A stretch of DNA of 64,000 nt. Source: Silicimonas algicola. GTDB lineage: Bacteria; Pseudomonadota; Alphaproteobacteria; Rhodobacterales; Rhodobacteraceae. Position 1 is the stretch's first letter. Every line of letters starts with the position of its first letter. The stretch covers positions 614,001 through 678,000 of the forward strand of contig NZ_QGGV01000001.1 in NCBI RefSeq assembly GCF_003148765.1, read 5' to 3'. Below are positions 1 to 9,368 of this stretch, piece after piece. The notes under the pieces were generated by a model. It was not told where the DNA came from, did not search any database, and saw nothing but the letters and a program-made list of their open reading frames with translations. The translations under genes and the position numbers were made by a program.

Positions 1-290
1 TTTTCAGGGATGCGCGCGCTTTGAAGCCGACGGAGGAGCTGAACCTTGCCCTTCTCCTTCAACGTCGCCTCGAGACCTTCGCTGACGCTCAGATATTCCT
101 CGATCGCGACCTTCGAGCGGTGAGACACCAGAACGATACGTTCGGCCCCAGCGGAAATGGCTTCGTCCAGGGCGAACTGCAGGACCGGCGTGTCGTAGAC
201 AGGCAGCAGTTCCTTCGGGACCGACTTCGTCGCGGGCAGCATCCGCGTCCCATTACCGGCAACGGGAAGAATTACGGTTCTGACTTTCAT
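1..290 (-). CDS. galU: UTP-glucose-1-phosphate uridylyltransferase, N-terminal part
   Basis: This is the first 96 codons of a sugar nucleotidyltransferase; the rest runs off the left edge. The opening residues hold the nucleotide-binding signature GNGTRMLPATKSVPKE (residues 12-27), followed by a conserved stretch (residues 30-52) typical of GalU, which makes UDP-glucose from UTP and glucose 1-phosphate in the cytoplasm. An AGGGG stretch lies upstream of the ATG at 290. UDP-glucose would feed the glycosyltransferases on the right. A related enzyme such as RfbA or a mannose-1-phosphate guanylyltransferase is less likely, because the K-S-V-P-K-E motif is characteristic of bacterial GalU. Confidence 0.85.
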   Translation of the reverse strand, partial: MKVRTVILPVAGNGTRMLPATKSVPKELLPVYDTPVLQFALDEAISAGAERIVLVSHRSKVAIEEYLSVSEGLEATLKEKGKVQLLRRLQSARIPE

Positions 291-436
291 GGTGACACAC
301 CCCTGTTTTAGCAAAGTCGTCCTCCGGTGCGTCATCACCGGTCTGGATGTTCAACCGGAGGGCGCCTCTGGAGTTCCCTCTCGCAGGTGCAGAATTTTGC
401 GCAGGGCGGAAAAAGGCCCAGGGTCGAAAGACGCCG

Positions 437-2638
437 TCAGCGCTTGAAGACGAAGCTCATGTCCTCTGGCGCCGAGACGACCTCGAGCGTCGCCGCGACG
501 CCGGCCTTCCTGACGTTCAGATCGACCCTGCGCCCTGCGATGGGAAGGCGCCGTATGGTCATCAGCGTGACGCCTTGCGGCAGCATCGGCTGACGGAACG
601 AGACCGTACGCTTCAGCGTGTCGATCTCGATCCCCAGAAGCGATTGAATCATCAGGAAAGGCGAGCCTGCCGCCCAGGCCTGGGGCGCGCAGGCCGAGAC
701 ATAGGGGATGGCGTGTGGCACCTCGCTTTTGGCGAAGCCGCAGAAAAGCTCGGGAAGCCGCCGTTCGGGAAAGTGCGATGACGCCGAGAGCAGGGATCCG
801 AAGAGCGTCGAGGCGAACTTGGTGTCGCCGTAGCGCGCGGCGCCCGCCGAGACGATGGAGGTGTCGTGGGGCCAGACGCTGCCGACGTGATAGCCCATCG
901 GGTTGTAGAGTGCGGAGCCCGTCGAGACGGTCCGCAGCCCGAAGCCCGACAGAAGGTCCGGCCGCCTGAGCGTGGCCAGCGCCTCTTCCGCCCGTCGCGA
1001 GGTCGTCGCGCCGGCAAAGAGGACGTGGCCCGCGTTCGACGACACCACTCGCGTCGGTCGCTTGTCGCCGTCGAGAGCCATGGCCCAGATGCCGAGGTCG
1101 CGCAGCCAGAAGGCCTCGTCGATGAGCCGGACAAGCGCCTCGGCCCGCGCTTCCAGTTCCTGCGCCATCGCGCCGTTGCCGAAGAAACGGTGCAGCCGTG
1201 CCGCCGAGCGCAGGGCGTCGACGTGATAAGCCTGGACCTCGACCAGCGCGATGGGGCCGTCGGCAATGGACCCGTCCTCGTGGAAGATCGCGTTGACGCT
1301 GTCCTTCCAGCCTTGGTTCCTCAGGCCGGTGGGGCTTTCGGTGCCGTATTCGACGAAACCGTCCCGGTCCTCGTCGCCCCAGGTCGACGCCCATTCGAGC
1401 GCCGCATCGATCGAGGGCATCAGGTGCTCGACGAAAGCGGCATCGCCCGTGCGCGCGAAATAGCGGGCGGCCAGCATGACGAAGAGAAGGGTCTGGTCGA
1501 CGCCTCCGTAGTAGAGGGCGTAGGGCGTCTTGCCGAGACGGGCCATCTCGCCGTTGCGGACCTCGTGCAGGATCTTACCCGGCCGCGCGTCGCTTTCGTG
1601 GGAGGCCTCGGTCGCCTGGCGCGCGGAGAGAAACCCGAGGACTCCCCTCGCAATGGACGGATCGCACCACAGCGTCTGCATGGCGGTGATGATGCCGTCG
1701 CGCCCGAAGTGCGTCGCGAACCACGGAAGGCCAGCGTAGGGGTAGGGGCCCTCCATCGTCTCCGTCAGAAGCATCGAGAGGTCGGCGGCGGACCGTGAAA
1801 GCCACGTGTTTATGCCCGCGTTGTCGGTCTCGACCAAGGCCAGTCGCTTGAAACGGGCTTCGGCGATGGATGTCTCGACGGATTCGCGCTCGGCGGAATA
1901 GGACCGCCGCACCCGACGCTTTCCCTTCGGCATCTCGCGGTCGAAGCTGACGTACCAGTCCATCTCGACCTGTCCGCGCGCGGCAAGGGCGACCGGGATG
2001 GTGACCCGCCCGTCCTCGAGCACGACATCGCGGTCGAAGGTCAGGCGCGTTTCCATCCGGTGCCCGTCGGGAGCCTCGTAGCCCAGGACCACGTCCCGGC
2101 CATCGAGGCGCGGCGGACGCACGATGCCTCGGTCCGACCGGGGCACGCCCCGGATCTCGAAGACATCGAGGAAGTCGGCGTGCAGTTCGAGAACGAGGGG
2201 AAGCTCGATGTCCTCCTCGTGGTAGCTTTTGAAGATGAGCCTGTCGTGCAGAACGTGCGAAAGACGCCGAACGTGCGACAACGTGAAGGACTGGGCGGCC
2301 ACCGCGTCGGTCCCGTCGAGGAAGCGCGCGTTGGACACGAGCGTCTCGAAGGTGGTGTTCAGACGGTCGACAGAGGCCTTCATGAAGACCGGAGGCAATC
2401 CGGCCGGCAGCACGCGCAGCCGTGACAGCATCCGGGTATCGTCGAGATAGACGCCCTCGCGCTCGATACCGACACCTTGCGCGTCGGGGCCGAGAATCTC
2501 GCCCGTATCCGAAAAGACGATGAAAAGGTGATCGCTCTTCAGGGCGTTGAAGTTGGTGGTGTTCGGACCTGTTGTCTGAGGTGTGCCGGTGCGTGCCGCC
2601 TTGGCTACGGCGTCCATTTCTCGTGCTGGTTCGCTCAT
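437..2638 (-). CDS. Glycogen debranching enzyme (amylo-alpha-1,6-glucosidase family)
   Basis: A 733-residue protein. The first ~220 residues match the glycogen-debranching N-terminal domain (beta-rich, starting near NALKSDHLFIVFSDTGEILG). The C-terminal part is an alpha/alpha-barrel with the substrate-pocket segment PWFATHFGRDGI (about 305-316) and VWPHDTSIVSAG (about 585-597), as in six-hairpin glucosidases. It should hydrolyse alpha-1,6 branches or related alpha-glucosides. I chose ATG 2638 over the longer frame to 2779 because GAGGGA sits just upstream of it and the 47 extra residues look non-coding. It is divergent from the glycosyltransferase at 2840, and galU lies downstream on the same strand. 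The exact substrate (glycogen, trehalose or an exported glucan) is not shown by the sequence. Confidence 0.85.
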   Translation of the reverse strand: MSEPAREMDAVAKAARTGTPQTTGPNTTNFNALKSDHLFIVFSDTGEILGPDAQGVGIEREGVYLDDTRMLSRLRVLPAGLPPVFMKASVDRLNTTFETLVSNARFLDGTDAVAAQSFTLSHVRRLSHVLHDRLIFKSYHEEDIELPLVLELHADFLDVFEIRGVPRSDRGIVRPPRLDGRDVVLGYEAPDGHRMETRLTFDRDVVLEDGRVTIPVALAARGQVEMDWYVSFDREMPKGKRRVRRSYSAERESVETSIAEARFKRLALVETDNAGINTWLSRSAADLSMLLTETMEGPYPYAGLPWFATHFGRDGIITAMQTLWCDPSIARGVLGFLSARQATEASHESDARPGKILHEVRNGEMARLGKTPYALYYGGVDQTLLFVMLAARYFARTGDAAFVEHLMPSIDAALEWASTWGDEDRDGFVEYGTESPTGLRNQGWKDSVNAIFHEDGSIADGPIALVEVQAYHVDALRSAARLHRFFGNGAMAQELEARAEALVRLIDEAFWLRDLGIWAMALDGDKRPTRVVSSNAGHVLFAGATTSRRAEEALATLRRPDLLSGFGLRTVSTGSALYNPMGYHVGSVWPHDTSIVSAGAARYGDTKFASTLFGSLLSASSHFPERRLPELFCGFAKSEVPHAIPYVSACAPQAWAAGSPFLMIQSLLGIEIDTLKRTVSFRQPMLPQGVTLMTIRRLPIAGRRVDLNVRKAGVAATLEVVSAPEDMSFVFKR

Positions 2639-2839
2639 CGTCCCTCGCGCGCCTTGCCTGCTCTGACCGCCGGACGCCGCGCCTCCGCCACGGGCGTGAC
2701 TTAGGCCGGTCGTTCCGGCGCGCCAGATCTCCGCCCCGGTTTTCAGCGAGATGCGCGAAGTCTCGCGAAAACAGTCCATCGCTCGGGAACCGGATTGTCG
2801 CCGTTCGGATTATTCCGACGTTGCCATGCGGAATCCTCG

Positions 2840-4303
2840 ATGACCCTTCACACCCCCATTCCGGTCCCTCCGGCGCGCGCCTCCATGGCGGGTCGGAAAG
2901 GGGGCCCGGGCACCCGAACCATGCTTGGGCTGGCGGCGCTCGTCGCCCTCGCCGTCTTCGGCAATGGGGCGGTATTAACGATGGCGATCGCCATCTTTGC
3001 GGCGCAGGCAGCGTTGAGCGCGATCCAGTTGATGCCGTCGCGCCGTGGCCGCCTGATCGCTCGGGACAAGCCCGTTCACCGGCGTCCGCGCGTCTACACC
3101 CTGCACGTCGCGACCCACAACGAGCCGCCCGAGGTCGTCATACGCACCATCCGAGGACTTCTGGCTCAGGTAGGCGCCCCTGCCTACGAAGTCATCGTCC
3201 TGGACAACAACACGCAGGATGCGCGGCTGTGGAAGCCTGTCGCAGCCTTTTGCGAAGGACGGAACGGCGTTCGCTTCCTCCACCGCGACGGCGTCGAAGG
3301 TGCGAAGGCGGGGGCGCTTGCCATTGCGCGCGACATGGCGCGTCCCGATGCGACGCATGTCGTCACCGTCGATGCCGACTATGCCGTCACCTCCGATTTC
3401 CTGGCGCGGGCCGACGCCGCTCTGACAGAGACCGGCGCCGATTTCGTTCAGTTCCCGCAGGCCTACGACCGTGACAGCGGAGCGCCGGGCGTGTCCGAGG
3501 AGCTGGGGGACTATTTCGCCCGCTTCGCGTCCCATGGGGACCGGCGCGGCGCCACGCTTCTGACCGGGACGCTCAGCGTGATTTCCCTCGATGCGCTCGA
3601 CGCGGTCGGGGGTTGGCGCGCCGTCACCGTGACCGAGGATGCCGAGCTTGGAACCCGTCTGGTCGAGGCCGGGTATCGCGGGCACTTCGTGCCGCAGGTC
3701 GTCGGCCGGGGCCTACTGCCCCTCTCCGCCGAGAGCCTTTGCGCGCAGCGGCGGCGATGGGCGCACGGCAATGCCGCGACCTTTCTCCTACGGCCGGGTG
3801 TCGCACGCTCTCTCGCCCCGGTCCGCCAGCTTCTGGCCTGGGTGAATTTCCAGACGTTCGGCGCGATTCTTCTGATTTGGGGGCTGGCGTCAGAGCTTTT
3901 CGATCTCCGGTTCGGAACCGAGATCGTCGGCCTCGGTGTCGCCACTCTCTTCCTCGCGTTACTCGCCGCGATCCTGCCGTTCGCGACCGCGTCCCTTGGC
4001 GCCGCGACGTGCCGCATGGCGCTGCTTCCCTCCAGCGCCAGCGCCACCTTCGAGGCGCTGTGCGGCTGGGAGCAGACCTTCCTTCGTACATCGAAACTGC
4101 GCGAGGAGATCAGCGTCAGGATGCCGCCCGAGATGATAACGACACTCGGCCTGGGGCTAGGCGCAATCGTTCTTTCTGCCGTCAGCGGCGATCGCGTGGC
4201 GACGGCTGGGGGTATCGCGCTCTGCCTGCCGGCCGTCGCGTACTTCTACCTCGAGCATGAGCTCGCCAGATATCGTCGCCAACTCGGAGAGGTTTCCACA
4301 TGA
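2840..4303 (+). CDS. Membrane glycosyltransferase family 2, processive type
   Basis: A 487-residue GT2 enzyme with a cytoplasmic GT-A core between membrane segments. There is a hydrophobic stretch at about 30-60, then the substrate-binding segment THNEPPEVV (~92), the metal-binding VDADYA (~177), TEDAELG (~264, catalytic acid region) and QRRRWAHGN (~303, the Q-x-x-R-W motif of processive synthases). At least four membrane segments follow. This arrangement is that of cellulose, hyaluronan or glucan synthase-like enzymes, so it probably extends or exports a polymer or glycolipid. ATG 2840 is preferred to the TTG 45 bases upstream because GGAA precedes it. Its stop overlaps the next start in ATGA, so the three glycosyltransferases form one transcription unit. 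Confidence 0.85.
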   Translation: MTLHTPIPVPPARASMAGRKGGPGTRTMLGLAALVALAVFGNGAVLTMAIAIFAAQAALSAIQLMPSRRGRLIARDKPVHRRPRVYTLHVATHNEPPEVVIRTIRGLLAQVGAPAYEVIVLDNNTQDARLWKPVAAFCEGRNGVRFLHRDGVEGAKAGALAIARDMARPDATHVVTVDADYAVTSDFLARADAALTETGADFVQFPQAYDRDSGAPGVSEELGDYFARFASHGDRRGATLLTGTLSVISLDALDAVGGWRAVTVTEDAELGTRLVEAGYRGHFVPQVVGRGLLPLSAESLCAQRRRWAHGNAATFLLRPGVARSLAPVRQLLAWVNFQTFGAILLIWGLASELFDLRFGTEIVGLGVATLFLALLAAILPFATASLGAATCRMALLPSSASATFEALCGWEQTFLRTSKLREEISVRMPPEMITTLGLGLGAIVLSAVSGDRVATAGGIALCLPAVAYFYLEHELARYRRQLGEVST

Positions 4304-5253
4304 TCCCCTCGGTCAACATCGTCATTCCCACCTTCAACCGCGCCCATCTCATCCGCGCCTCGGTGGAGGCGGCCCTGGGACAGTCTCATCCGCATTGCAT
4401 CGTCACGGTCGTGGACGATGCGTCTCAGGACAGGACGCGCGAGATCCTGAGCGATTTCCGCACGAACCCGCGTTTCAACTACATCCGCCTGTCGCAGAAC
4501 GGCGGCACGGCGCAGGCCAAGAACGTGGGCATCCTGTTTTCGCCATCGGACGCCATCACCTTCCACGACTCCGACGACGTCCCGCACCGGGACAAGGTCA
4601 TCCGTCAGGCGCGCGTGATCGGCAACGAGGAGATCGGCGCCCACCCCGTCCTGAACTGGAAACTCGCCAGCCGCGTTCCGGGATCGAAAATCCAGGTCGG
4701 CGCGGTCCTGACGCACCACGAACTCATCCTGCCGAACGGCGAGCGGGTCGAGATCCGGCGCACCCTCTCCCTCGTCGACGATGTCTTCCCGAACCTTCAG
4801 ATGGCGGCGGGCGTTCCGGGCGATTGGACACACGTCAACTCGGGCCTCTTCCATTCGTCCGTCTTCCGCAAGCTCGGCGGGTTCTCGGACTGCATCGAGG
4901 AAGACAGGGAATTCCGAAATCGCCTGATCCTTTCGGGCGAAATCATCTGGGTCATCCCGGAGGTCCTGCTGACGAAGATCGAGACGCCGGATTCCCTCAC
5001 CCAGTCGTCCGACACAGACTACGACAGCGAGCGACGTCAGCGCGACCGCCAGCGCGTCTGGAAAATGGTCGAGGACTGGTTCCACACCCGCGAAGTCCCC
5101 GCCGCGCCGCTGGATCTGGCCGACCTTCGCATCGCCGAGATCTGGAACCGCGACCTCATCACCGTATCGGACGTCCTCAAGACCCCGGCGACAGGTGACC
5201 TGGCCTTGGCCGAAGTCCGCAGCCAGCGCGGCGTCGTTCCTTCGGTGGCATGA
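4300..5253 (+). CDS. Glycosyltransferase family 2
   Basis: A 317-residue soluble GT2 enzyme. The N-terminus reads as the usual Rossmann-like opening (VNIVIPTFNRAHLI), with VVDDAS near residue 38 for nucleotide binding and HDSDD near residue 90 as the DxD metal site. It has no membrane segment, so it should act on the inner face of the membrane, adding a sugar to a lipid- or polymer-bound acceptor. Its ATG overlaps the previous stop and its own stop overlaps the next ATG, so translation of the three is coupled. Donor and acceptor cannot be read from the sequence. Confidence 0.85.
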   Translation: MIPSVNIVIPTFNRAHLIRASVEAALGQSHPHCIVTVVDDASQDRTREILSDFRTNPRFNYIRLSQNGGTAQAKNVGILFSPSDAITFHDSDDVPHRDKVIRQARVIGNEEIGAHPVLNWKLASRVPGSKIQVGAVLTHHELILPNGERVEIRRTLSLVDDVFPNLQMAAGVPGDWTHVNSGLFHSSVFRKLGGFSDCIEEDREFRNRLILSGEIIWVIPEVLLTKIETPDSLTQSSDTDYDSERRQRDRQRVWKMVEDWFHTREVPAAPLDLADLRIAEIWNRDLITVSDVLKTPATGDLALAEVRSQRGVVPSVA

Positions 5254-6305
5254 TGCGTGTCGCAATCCTCGACCCCAACGCGCCGCGGCCCTACACGACC
5301 GATCCGGCGAGCCTGATCGGTCTGGGCGGGACGGAAATGACGATCGCGGACGTCGCTCATGGCCTCGCGCGCGACGTCAGGCTGGAAATCCACCAGGCGG
5401 CGCGGACCGCGTCCTCCTGCATCTCCGGCGTATGGTTCACGCCTTACGCATGGAAGGCGAAGGTCCGGGCGGAGACCATTGTCGTCATCAACTCCTGGAA
5501 GGCGGCCGTAGCGTGCCGCAAGGTCAATCCCGACGCGCGGATGCTGCTGTGGCTCCACAACGTCCCGGGGCGGCACAACCGCCGGATGGGCGAGGCACTG
5601 CGGGAGGCGGACGTCACCATCGTCTGCGTGTCGGCGTCTCACGCGCGGTCCCTGCGCGCGTTCCTCGGACGATCCGCGCCGAAGATCACGCATGTCTACA
5701 ACCCAATCCCCGACGATCTGCGGCCGCTCGGACTGTCTCACGACCCGGACCTCCTGTTCTTCGCGAGCGCGCCGCACAAGGGGTTGTGCGAGGTCTTCCA
5801 GAACTTCCGTGCGGTGCGGGACGCCTTCCCGACGATGACACTTGCGGTCGCAGACCCAGCTTATATGCGATGGGATTGCGGCCCGGTCCCCGACGGAGTG
5901 CGCATGGTCGGACGCCAGGACAAGGCGCGGCTCTGGGAGGTCATGGAGCGCTCGCTCTGCCTCTTCTGTCCCCAGACGACCTTCGCCGAGACCTTCGGCA
6001 TCGTTCTCGCCGAAGCCAACGCCGTCGGCTGCCCCGTCCTGACCCACGGCGGCCTCGGCGCGAACGACGAGGTCGTCTCGTCCAGACAGCAATGCATCGA
6101 CTGCACCGACATGGACGCGATGATTGCCACCATCGGGCGCTGGCGGGAGAGCCGTCCCAAGGTCTCGGGCCGCAGCGACTTCCGCCTGTCGTCCGTGCTG
6201 GAGGACTGGCGGACGCTGCTTCAGATCGACGACAAGCCCTCGCCCCGGCTCCATGAGTCGTCCCGGCGCGGCTCCATGCCGGTCTACCTGGGCGCGGCGG
6301 AGTAG
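5250..6305 (+). CDS. Glycosyltransferase family 4
   Basis: A 351-residue GT-B fold glycosyltransferase. The N-terminal half opens with RVAILDPNAPRPYTTDP and a glycine-rich acceptor loop (IGLGGTEMT, ~27). The C-terminal donor domain has the E-x7-E motif in ETFGIVLAEANAVGCP (~246-261). It is the third member of the coupled trio that starts at 2840. A small hairpin after the stop (6329-6348) may end the transcript. GT4 enzymes use nucleotide sugars and retain the anomeric configuration. The particular sugar is unknown, but neighbouring galU makes UDP-glucose a candidate. Confidence 0.8.
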   Translation: MMRVAILDPNAPRPYTTDPASLIGLGGTEMTIADVAHGLARDVRLEIHQAARTASSCISGVWFTPYAWKAKVRAETIVVINSWKAAVACRKVNPDARMLLWLHNVPGRHNRRMGEALREADVTIVCVSASHARSLRAFLGRSAPKITHVYNPIPDDLRPLGLSHDPDLLFFASAPHKGLCEVFQNFRAVRDAFPTMTLAVADPAYMRWDCGPVPDGVRMVGRQDKARLWEVMERSLCLFCPQTTFAETFGIVLAEANAVGCPVLTHGGLGANDEVVSSRQQCIDCTDMDAMIATIGRWRESRPKVSGRSDFRLSSVLEDWRTLLQIDDKPSPRLHESSRRGSMPVYLGAAE

Positions 6306-6328
6306 TCTCCGCCGCGTTGCGGCACGGT

Positions 6329-6348
6329 GCGCGACGGCAATGTCGCGC
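6329..6348 (+). terminator. Hairpin after glycosyltransferase trio
   Basis: A perfect 7-bp inverted repeat, GCGCGAC-N6-GTCGCGC, followed by TTGCCTT. It starts 23 bases after the stop of the GT4 gene and ends 80 bases before tctC. The T content is weak, so termination is plausible but not certain. Confidence 0.45.
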
Positions 6349-6428
6349 TTGCCTTGATAGTTTCCCTTCCGTAAGGCTGGAACCCGGACGGCCGCACAGA
6401 CGGCTCACCGATGCCAAGGGAGGACATC

Positions 6429-7388
6429 ATGACAATCACGTTCCGGGCGCTCGTCGCGAGCGCCGCAATCTCCGTATTCGGCACGGCGGCCTTTGCCGTC
6501 GAGTGCATCGCTCCGGCCAACCCCGGCGGCGGTTGGGATTTCACCTGCCGCCAGATCGGAAAGATCCTCTACGACATCGGTCAGGTCGACCAGCCCGTGC
6601 AGGTCACGAACATGGCGGGTGCCGGCGGCGGGGTCGCCTACAGCCACGTCGTGGGCGAACGCAATGATGACAGCGACCTGATCGTAGCGGCATCCTCTGC
6701 CACGACCACCCGGCTCGCCCAGAACGCCTTCGCCGGCATGACCGCCGATCAGGTCCGCTTCGTTGGTGCGATCGCAGGCGATCCCGGTGTGATCGTCGTG
6801 GCGAAGGACAGCCCGCTCAACACGCTTAACGACCTCGTCGAGGCCGTAAAGAACGGCGAGGACGTCTCGTTCGCCGGCGGTTCGGCCGCGGGCGGCTTCG
6901 ACCACCTCAAGGTCCTCCAGGTCCTGAAGGCCGGCGGCGTCGATGACATCCGTGCGGTGAAGTATATCGGCGTCGACGGCGGCGCGGACGCGATCACCCA
7001 GACCATCGGCGGCTTCACCACCGCGATGACGGGCGACATGTCGGAAATCGTGGGCTTCATCCAGTCGGGCGAGGTCAAGGCGCTGGGCGTCCTGACGGAA
7101 GAGCGCGTACCGGGCTTCGAGGATATCCCGACCGCGAAGGAACAGGGGCTCGACGTGGTGGCCGTCAACTGGCGCGGCCTCTACGTGCCGAAGGGCATCT
7201 CGGACGAGCAGTTCAACGCCTGGGCCGAAAAGCTCCAGGCAGTGGCCGACAGCGCTGAATGGCAGGAAGCGATGGCCGCGAACGGTCTCGCGCCCTTCAC
7301 CAAGGTCGGCAGCGACTTCCAGTCCTGGGTCGACGACGTCGTGGCCGAGACCGTCGTCCTCTCCAAAGAGATCGGCGTGATCCAGTAA
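6429..7388 (+). CDS. tctC: Tripartite tricarboxylate transporter substrate-binding protein TctC
   Basis: A 319-residue periplasmic binding protein of the Bug/TctC family. Residues 1-23 are a signal peptide ending in AFA. The mature part starts with the family hallmark IAPANPGGGWD, in which the carboxylate-coordinating loop lies, and later has NMAGAGGGVAY. It captures a carboxylated substrate and hands it to the TctBA membrane proteins encoded directly downstream. I chose ATG 6429, not the in-frame ATG 18 bases upstream, because GGGAGGA precedes it at the right spacing. The stop TAA shares its last base with the ATG of tctB. The substrate is unknown, since Bug proteins bind very different organic acids. 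Confidence 0.92.
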   Translation: MTITFRALVASAAISVFGTAAFAVECIAPANPGGGWDFTCRQIGKILYDIGQVDQPVQVTNMAGAGGGVAYSHVVGERNDDSDLIVAASSATTTRLAQNAFAGMTADQVRFVGAIAGDPGVIVVAKDSPLNTLNDLVEAVKNGEDVSFAGGSAAGGFDHLKVLQVLKAGGVDDIRAVKYIGVDGGADAITQTIGGFTTAMTGDMSEIVGFIQSGEVKALGVLTEERVPGFEDIPTAKEQGLDVVAVNWRGLYVPKGISDEQFNAWAEKLQAVADSAEWQEAMAANGLAPFTKVGSDFQSWVDDVVAETVVLSKEIGVIQ

Positions 7389-7828
7389 TGACCGGCGACC
7401 GCATCTTCGGAGCGGTCATGATCCTCCTGGCGCTGGGGTATATCCTCAGCGCCTCGACGATCCAGGTGCCGCTGTTCCCCGACCCGATGGGTCCGAAGGC
7501 CTTTCCCTATCTCATAGCAGGCGGCGTGATCGTCGCGTCGCTGGTGATGATCCTGCGACCCGATCCCGAGGCCGAATGGCCCGTGATGCGCACGCTCGCG
7601 GCGCTGGTCTTCGCGGCGGTGGTTATGGTGGCCTATGCCTATGCCATTAAACCGCTCGGCTTTCTCGTTCCGACGGCGATTGCGGCGGGTATCCTCAGCT
7701 ATCAGCTTTCGCCGAGACCCCTGGCGGCGGCGCTGTCGGGGATCGGGTTGTCGGTCGGTCTCTTCGTGCTCTTCCGCTATGCGCTGGGCCTTGGCCTCGT
7801 GCCGTTGCCGAAAGGGTGGCTCGGCTGA
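7388..7828 (+). CDS. tctB: Tripartite tricarboxylate transporter small membrane subunit TctB
   Basis: A 146-residue membrane protein with four hydrophobic segments (about 5-22, 38-55, 70-90 and 100-140), the size and profile of TctB. It pairs with the large subunit TctA in the inner membrane. It starts inside the tctC stop (TAATG) and its stop overlaps the tctA start (TGATG), so the order C-B-A is tightly coupled. Confidence 0.9.
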   Translation: MTGDRIFGAVMILLALGYILSASTIQVPLFPDPMGPKAFPYLIAGGVIVASLVMILRPDPEAEWPVMRTLAALVFAAVVMVAYAYAIKPLGFLVPTAIAAGILSYQLSPRPLAAALSGIGLSVGLFVLFRYALGLGLVPLPKGWLG

Positions 7829-9330
7829 TGGACCTTTTGTCGAACCTGGCGCTTGGCTTCTCGGTCGCGCTTTCGCCCTACACGCTGATGCTGTCCGTGA
7901 TCGGGTGCTTCCTGGGCACGATCATCGGGGCGCTTCCGGGACTAGGCCCGTCGAACGGGGTCGCGATCCTGATCCCGATCACCTTCACGATGGGCTTCGA
8001 CGCGACACAGGCCCTCGTCCTTTTGACGTCGGTCTACTATGGCGCGATGTACGGCGGACGCATTTCGTCCATCCTCCTCAACATTCCCGGCGACGAACCG
8101 GCCCTGATGACGACGCTCGACGGCTATCCGATGGCCAAGCAGGGCAAGGCCGGGGACGCACTCGTCATCTCGGGCGTGGCGAGTTTCGTGGGCGCGTTCA
8201 TCGCCACAATCTTCCTGATGCTGCTTGCCCCCTACATCGCGCGGCTCGCCTACAAGTTCGGTCCGGCGGAATACTTCGCGCTCTACCTGCTCGCCTTCTC
8301 GACCCTGGGCGGCATCGCGTCGAACAACCAGGCCAAGGCGGCGATGGCCTCGCTGATCGGCCTTGGCATCGCCACGATCGGACAGGGCGCGTCGGGCACC
8401 TCGCGTTTCACGTTCGGCAACCTGCACCTTCTGGACGGCATCGATTTCCTCGTCGCCATCGTCGGGCTGTTCGCGATCTCCGAGGTCTTCGTCTTCATCG
8501 AGAGCCACGGCAAGTCCAGTTCGATCGGCGTGAAGCTCGACAAGGTGACCATTCCCTTCCGGCTTCTCGGTCAGACCTTCGGGACCATGATCCGCGGCTC
8601 GCTGATCGGCTTCGTGGCGGGTATCCTGCCGGGTGCCGGCGCCTCGCTCGGCTCGTTCATGGCCTATATGGCCGAGAAATCCTGGGTCGGCTCGAAAGGC
8701 AACTTCGGCAAGGGTGACCCGCGCGGCGTCGCGGCGCCCGAGGCCGGGAACAACGCGGCCGCCGGGGGTGCGCTGGTGCCGATGCTGACCCTCGGCGTGC
8801 CGGGGTCGGGCACGACGGCGGTGCTGCTCGCACTTCTGATGACGCTCAACATCACGCCCGGCCCGACGCTTTTCACCGACAGGCCCGAAGTCGTCTGGGG
8901 CCTGATCGCGACGCTTCTCATCGCGAACTTCGTCCTGCTCGCGATGAACGTGCCGATGGTGAAGGTCTTCGTGAAGATCCTCATGGTTCCGCCCGCGATT
9001 CTCTTGCCGGGAGTGACGATGATCTCGTTCGTCGGCATCTACTCGCTGACGGGCAGCTATTTCGACCTGTTGCTGATGATCGGCTTCGGCGTTCTGGGCT
9101 GGATCTTCCGAAAGATGGACATCCCCACGGTTCCCGTGATCCTCGGCATCCTACTCGGTTCCAACATGGAGAACGCGCTTCGCCGCGCCATGACGCTGTC
9201 GGATGGAGACCCGTCCTATCTCTTCTCGTCACCGATCGCGGTGGTCCTGTGGATTTTGGCCGTTGTCGGCTTCGTCGCCCCCATCTTCATGCGCCGCGTG
9301 ATCCGCAAGCCCCAGGCGATCACCGACTGA
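7828..9330 (+). CDS. tctA: Tripartite tricarboxylate transporter large membrane subunit TctA
   Basis: A 500-residue integral membrane protein with about 12 segments. It shows the two internally related TctA signatures: GALPGLGPSNGVA near residue 35 and GILPGAGASLGSF near residue 268. It forms the ion-driven transport path for the acid captured by TctC. The ATG at 7828 overlaps the tctB stop; a GTG 12 bases upstream is possible but less likely. The AtuA-like gene follows 38 bases downstream, which suggests the imported acid is a substrate of that enzyme or its pathway. Confidence 0.93.
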   Translation: MDLLSNLALGFSVALSPYTLMLSVIGCFLGTIIGALPGLGPSNGVAILIPITFTMGFDATQALVLLTSVYYGAMYGGRISSILLNIPGDEPALMTTLDGYPMAKQGKAGDALVISGVASFVGAFIATIFLMLLAPYIARLAYKFGPAEYFALYLLAFSTLGGIASNNQAKAAMASLIGLGIATIGQGASGTSRFTFGNLHLLDGIDFLVAIVGLFAISEVFVFIESHGKSSSIGVKLDKVTIPFRLLGQTFGTMIRGSLIGFVAGILPGAGASLGSFMAYMAEKSWVGSKGNFGKGDPRGVAAPEAGNNAAAGGALVPMLTLGVPGSGTTAVLLALLMTLNITPGPTLFTDRPEVVWGLIATLLIANFVLLAMNVPMVKVFVKILMVPPAILLPGVTMISFVGIYSLTGSYFDLLLMIGFGVLGWIFRKMDIPTVPVILGILLGSNMENALRRAMTLSDGDPSYLFSSPIAVVLWILAVVGFVAPIFMRRVIRKPQAITD

Positions 9331-9368
9331 TGCTTTTCATCCCGACGGGGCAGGACTAGGCTTCACGC

